Positions 60,910 to 64,000 of a DNA stretch of 64,000 bases are shown here, piece after piece (positions within the stretch are counted from its first letter, which is position 1; each line of letters opens with the position of its first letter). The DNA is from Methanofollis sp. UBA420 (GTDB taxonomy: Archaea > Halobacteriota > Methanomicrobia > Methanomicrobiales > Methanofollaceae): positions 250,808 through 314,807 of the forward strand of contig NZ_DAGX01000002.1 in the NCBI RefSeq assembly GCF_002498315.1, written 5' to 3'. The notes beneath the pieces were generated by a model that worked only from the letters and a program-made list of their open reading frames with translations, did not search any database and was not told the DNA's origin. Both the position numbers and the translations under genes were made by a program.

Positions 60910-60917
60910 TTTAAATA
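60910..60917 (+). promoter_or_regulatory. TATA box for histone gene
   Basis: TTTAAATA, with a purine-rich CGAAATG before it, lies 37 bp before the ATG. A GAGGT ribosome site is at 60941-60945. Confidence 0.65.
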
Positions 60918-60953
60918 GTCTTCGAGAAACTGATAATTTAGAGGTAATTAGAC

Positions 60954-61160
60954 ATGGCAGACTTACCTATTGCAGCGGTTGTCAGAATCGCCAAGAAGAA
61001 CGGTGCTGAGAGAGTTGGAAGCGATGCAGCTGCGGCCCTTGTCGCAAAGGCTGAGGCCTACATCGCCAACCTGACCAAGGAAGCAAACCGCCTTGCCCAG
61101 CACGCTGGCCGCAAGACGATCAAGGAAGAGGATGTTGAACTCGCGGCAAAGTCCGCCTGA
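60954..61160 (+). CDS. Archaeal histone
   Basis: A 68-residue histone fold without tails. The marks are PIAAVVRIAKKNGAERVGSDAA and the final RKTIKEEDVELAAKSA, which contain the DNA-binding Arg and the Lys-Thr-Ile loop. It forms dimers that wrap DNA. A strong promoter and a G/C hairpin terminator frame the gene, as expected for an abundant protein. A neighbour relation to mtxX is not evident. Confidence 0.97.
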   Translation: MADLPIAAVVRIAKKNGAERVGSDAAAALVAKAEAYIANLTKEANRLAQHAGRKTIKEEDVELAAKSA

Positions 61161-61197
61161 GTTCTCCCTCTTTTCTCGTAGTCTCTATTCCTCGAAA

Positions 61198-61217
61198 CCC
61201 CGGATGCGGGGTCTTTT
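61198..61217 (+). terminator. Hairpin terminator after histone gene
   Basis: CCCCG, loop GATG, CGGGG, then TCTTTT, 38 bp after the TGA. Confidence 0.55.
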
Positions 61218-61374
61218 GTATCGGTCTTCGGTCTTCCTCGAATGCTGTCGGGAGAGCGTGCGCTCCGACACACACTGCGAGTGCGGATGAACCGGACGAC
61301 GATCTGGCGCGACGGGATCCAGGACAGAGACTGAAGACTCTTGATCAAAGAAAAAAAGATCTGGAAAATTCCTG

Positions 61375-61760
61375 TGCCGGGGGGCTGCCGTTCGAAAACC
61401 TACGGTTACCGGCAAATCAAAGATCTGTCAGAACAGGAAAATGCTCTGCATTTTCCGCTTTCTCAAGCTCGCTTTGCTCGCACTCCCCACCCCCTGTCAT
61501 TAGGATAGGGACAAGTTGGTTATTTCCCTCCTCTGAATATCCTGTTCTGTCTTCCCGGGTTCTATCCTAAGTAGGGGGTCCGGGGGTGAAACCCCCGGTG
61601 GACTGTATGGGGAAGGCAGCGGATCCGCACGTTCCCTCATGGGATCAGGGAGTTACATTGACCCGAGCACGGGGTTTGCCATGAAACACTCGTCATGCAG
61701 TATGCCTGAGACATTCTCTCGACTCATGCCCGATTCTCCAGAGTCGAAAAAGGGATCTCC
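61375..61760. repeat. Dispersed intergenic repeat, copy 7 (direct orientation)
   Basis: This is the longest copy. It has CCGGGGGGCTGCCGTTCG, GCTCGCTTTGCTCGCACTCC, TGTCATTAGGATAGGG, TCTTCCCGGGTTCTATCCTAAG, GGTCCGGGGGTGAAACCCCCGG, GGAAGGCAGCGGATCCGC and CGATTCTCCAGAGTCG at its far end. The rest of 61161-61929 has no gene I can support beyond a hairpin near 61246-61270. Confidence 0.75.
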
Positions 61761-61929
61761 GACACACCACCGACAGTCAGGGCCCATAGCAGTCAGACCG
61801 GCGCCACTGACGCACACAGAGCCTCGCAAATCGTCTTCGCTGCAGGTTCTGGTGGAAACCACGGGGCAGATGGCAAAACGGCAGGAAACGCCATCTGCAT
61901 GCGGCAAAAAAGAAAGTGGTGTCGGAGAC

Positions 61930-62514
61930 TTACAGCGTGCCCTTGGTGCTCGGCACGTCGCCGCTCCGTCGCAGGTCGACTGCCACGGCCTTTGCGAGGG
62001 CGATGCCGAATGCTTTGAAGATCGCCTCGGCCATGTGGTGATCGTTCCGGCCATAGAAGTTGATATGGGCCGTGACCCCGGCGCGGGTGCAGAGGCTATA
62101 GAAGAAGTGCTCGAAGAGGGTCGTGTCGATCCCGCCGACCGCGGGGCTGTTGAAGTCGCCGGTGAAGACCAGATAGCCCCTACCGCCGACGTCGATCGCG
62201 ACACTGGCAAGGGCCTCGTCCATCGGGATGGCGGCGTCGGCAAAACGGGTGATCCCGGCGCCTTCCCCCACCGCCTCCTTGAGGGCCGCGCCGAGGACGA
62301 TGCCGAGGTCCTCCACCAGGTGGTGGGCGTCCACCTCCAGGTCTCCTTTCGCACGGACAGAGAGGCCGAAGCCCCCGTGCCGTGCGAAAGAATTGAGCAT
62401 GTGGTCCATGAAGGGGAGGCCGGTCGCGATATCGGCGCCACTCTCCCCGTCCAGCTCGATGCTCAGGTCTATCTTCGTCTCCTTCGTCTCCCGTCTGACT
62501 TCTCCCGTTCTCAT
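61930..62514 (-). CDS. hisB: Imidazoleglycerol-phosphate dehydratase
   Basis: A 194-residue single-function enzyme of histidine synthesis. The metal motifs are DHMLNSFARHGG, DAHHLVEDLGI near residue 63 and GRNDHHMAEAIFKAFG near 155. The start MRTGEVRRETKETKI is normal. Its start overlaps the hisA stop by 4 bp, so it is the last gene of hisG-hisA-hisB. Confidence 0.96.
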   Translation of the reverse strand: MRTGEVRRETKETKIDLSIELDGESGADIATGLPFMDHMLNSFARHGGFGLSVRAKGDLEVDAHHLVEDLGIVLGAALKEAVGEGAGITRFADAAIPMDEALASVAIDVGGRGYLVFTGDFNSPAVGGIDTTLFEHFFYSLCTRAGVTAHINFYGRNDHHMAEAIFKAFGIALAKAVAVDLRRSGDVPSTKGTL

Positions 62515-63221
62515 TGTGCCGCCTCCAGAGCCTCTATGATCGTGATCTTCCCGCTGTACAGGGCCGAACCGAGCACCGCCCCCGAGACGCCGAGATCCCT
62601 GAGGGCCCTGACATCGGCCGGCGTGGTCACCCCGCCCGCCACCACGACCGGGAGATCGGTGCGCTCCAGAAGGTGCCTGACCGGTTCAGGGTCGATACCC
62701 TTACAGAGCCCCTCCACGCTCACGTTCGTGAAGAGCAGAGACCCCGCGCCGAGCATCTCAAATTTTTCGGCCCAGGAAAGGTAGTCGCCCGCCTCCTCCT
62801 CCCAGCCCTCGATGACGACACGGCCGCCGCGGGCGTCCACGCCGGCCATCACCTGCTCGGGCCCGAACTCCAGGGAGAGGTCGCGGACGATCTCTGGTTC
62901 CCTGACCGCAACGGTCCCCAGGATCACGCGGCCGACACCGATCTCCAGCCAGGCCCGTGCGTCCTCGCGGCTCCTGATACCACCGCCGAGTTCGACGAAG
63001 ACACCTGTCTCCTGGATCAGTTCCCGGATCTCGCGGACATTCGCCTGTGCGCTGCCGAAGGCCCCGTCCAGGTTGATCACATGGAGAGCGTCGGCCCCGG
63101 CGTCAAGCCAGCGCCGGGCGTTCTCGAGAGGCGTGCCGTAGGCGACCGCACTCTCTCTTTTGCCCTGCACCAGCTGGACGCACTGGCCGTTGAGGATATC
63201 GACTGCGGGAAAGACCATCAT
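62511..63221 (-). CDS. hisA: Phosphoribosylformimino-AICAR-phosphate isomerase
   Basis: A 236-residue beta/alpha barrel. The first catalytic Asp is in FPAVDILNGQCVQL near residue 8. The late catalytic Asp is in VMAGVDARGGRV near 129, and the phosphate loops are VELGGGIRS and VVAGGVTTPAD. I chose the ATG at 63221; a GTG two codons earlier and an ATG one codon later are also possible. It lies between hisG and hisB. Confidence 0.94.
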   Translation of the reverse strand: MMVFPAVDILNGQCVQLVQGKRESAVAYGTPLENARRWLDAGADALHVINLDGAFGSAQANVREIRELIQETGVFVELGGGIRSREDARAWLEIGVGRVILGTVAVREPEIVRDLSLEFGPEQVMAGVDARGGRVVIEGWEEEAGDYLSWAEKFEMLGAGSLLFTNVSVEGLCKGIDPEPVRHLLERTDLPVVVAGGVTTPADVRALRDLGVSGAVLGSALYSGKITIIEALEAAQ

Positions 63222-63227
63222 AGGCAC

Positions 63228-64000
63228 TCAGGGGATCATCCTTTCAATCGACATCACCAGGATGTCGCGGGCGCCTGCCCTCTTGAGCTGGGTGATCAGC
63301 TGATAGACGCACTCCTCCTTCACGACGGCATGGACGGCCACCAGGCCCTCCCTCGACGCCACGTCCATCACGGTCGGGCCGCCGAGGCCGGGAAGGACGC
63401 TCTCGATCTCGGGCAGGGCGTCCCTGTGGGCGTTCATCATGATATAGCACTGCCCCTTCGCCCGCACCACACTCTCCAGTGCAAGGAGCACCTCCTGGAT
63501 CTTCTCCTGCTTCTCAGTGCGGGAGACAGGGTTTGCAATCACCAGGGTGCTCGACCTCAGCACCTCGCCGAGGATGCGCAGCCTGTTCGTCTGGAGGGTG
63601 GTGCCGGTGCTCGTCAGGTCGACGATGGCGTCGGCGATCCCGAGATAGGGCGTCGCCTCGCAGGCACCACCGACCGGGACGACAGATATCGAGATGCCCT
63701 GCCTCTCGAAGAAGGTCTTCGTGATGGTCGGGAACTCGGTTGCGATCTTCGCCCCGGCGAGGTCTGAATACTCCTTCACCTTCGCGTCCTCGGGCACGGC
63801 CACCACCAGGGTCGCCCCGCCCATCTTCAGGTCGAGGAGTTCGTCGACGACAGAGCTGCGCTCCATCACCATATCGCGACCGGTGATGCCGATATCAGCA
63901 GCGCCGTTCGCCACATACTCGGGGATATCGATCGGGCGGGCAAAGAGCACCTCGATTCCGGGGTCCACCGTCTTTGCGATGAGCTTGCGCTCGCCGCCGT
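63228..64000 (-). CDS. hisG: ATP phosphoribosyltransferase (partial, long type)
   Basis: The C-terminal 257 residues or so of HisG, the first and feedback-controlled step of histidine synthesis. The frame remains open to the end of the window (GGERKLIAKTVDPGIEV), which is normal internal HisG sequence, so the true start is outside. Active-site parts RPIDIPEYVANGAADIGITG and IVDLTSTGTTL are present. The C-terminal regulatory domain (about the last 75 residues, ending LVMSIERMIP) shows this is the long type. The His genes are in the order G-A-B. Confidence 0.95.
   Translation of the reverse strand, partial: GGERKLIAKTVDPGIEVLFARPIDIPEYVANGAADIGITGRDMVMERSSVVDELLDLKMGGATLVVAVPEDAKVKEYSDLAGAKIATEFPTITKTFFERQGISISVVPVGGACEATPYLGIADAIVDLTSTGTTLQTNRLRILGEVLRSSTLVIANPVSRTEKQEKIQEVLLALESVVRAKGQCYIMMNAHRDALPEIESVLPGLGGPTVMDVASREGLVAVHAVVKEECVYQLITQLKRAGARDILVMSIERMIP

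Noticed and set aside
61639..62784. 381-residue plus-strand frame across the repeat and hisB
   Set aside because: It is antisense to hisB and hisA and begins within the dispersed repeat.
62514..63767. 417-residue plus-strand frame opposite hisA and hisG
   Set aside because: It is a shadow of two conserved histidine genes.
1..64000. CRISPR array or cas genes
   Set aside because: No evenly spaced short direct repeats and no Cas-like protein were seen. The dispersed repeats are far apart and not array-like.
1..64000. Insertion sequence or prophage
   Set aside because: No transposase, integrase, capsid or terminase protein appears among the frames. The dispersed repeat has no coding capacity here.

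Overview
The window is chromosomal DNA from a methanogenic euryarchaeon. It carries three methanogenesis marker genes (marker 14, marker 2 and marker 4/MtxX), CDP-archaeol synthase, a probable tetraether lipid synthase, an archaeal histone, Alba, archaeal replication genes (DnaG, PriL, PCNA, RfcL) and S17e. High GC and archaeal promoter signals (A+T boxes about 25 bp before starts, poly-T stops) fit the order Methanomicrobiales. A Methanofollis- or Methanoculleus-like organism is my inference, not shown by the sequence. There is no CRISPR array, rRNA, insertion sequence or prophage. The genes are densely packed, about 70 in 64 kb, and several starts and stops overlap.

Layout. 1-2.3 kb: winged-helix regulator, marker 14 and a small partner. 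2.7-6.0 kb (minus): carS-pyrE-purD-argF. 6.1-12.2 kb: Tes-like radical SAM enzyme, alanine dehydrogenase family protein, RimK/MptN-like ligase, UPF0058, DnaG, DUF167. 12.4-15.2 kb (minus): hypC-hypA-hypE-pyrC. 15.7-24.4 kb: PAS protein, Hsp20, HEAT protein, a large unknown membrane-anchored protein, RMD1/DUF155 protein, flavodoxin, RecQ, EVE protein. 24.9-30.0 kb: tRNA-Ser, exported protein, RaSEA, ornithine cyclodeaminase, CobY, CobD. 30.2-34.0 kb: CdrS-like ribbon-helix-helix protein plus FtsZ, coiled-coil protein, DUF373 membrane protein. 34.2-41.8 kb (mostly minus): small and exported proteins, Alba, a lysine/aspartate cluster (thiN-rps17e-dapA-dapB-ferredoxin, then asd), HD protein, PriL-PCNA.

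41.9-48.3 kb (plus): RlmE-MoaA, a hypothetical gene with an M20 peptidase, a lipoprotein, tRNA-Arg and a CHASE4/HAMP/PAS sensor. 48.7-58.9 kb: CBS/DRTGG pyrophosphatase, flavin reductase, HEAT protein, a Usp-transporter-transporter-Usp cluster, archaemetzincin, UPF0146, RfcL. 59.0-61.2 kb: marker 2-MtxX and histone. 61.9-64.0 kb (minus): hisG-hisA-hisB, with hisG running off the window.

The strongest points for follow-up are: (1) a 58-residue CdrS-like protein directly upstream of ftsZ, with a perfect 9+9 bp palindrome and further half-sites in its leader; (2) a dispersed 160-390 bp intergenic repeat in at least seven gaps, including almost every roomy convergent gap; (3) a tandem transporter duplication bracketed by universal-stress proteins; (4) divergent carS and Tes-like lipid genes; (5) two PAS proteins that stop after a kinase-like dimerisation segment and lack the ATPase domain. 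I did not find an unmistakable new system such as a defence island.
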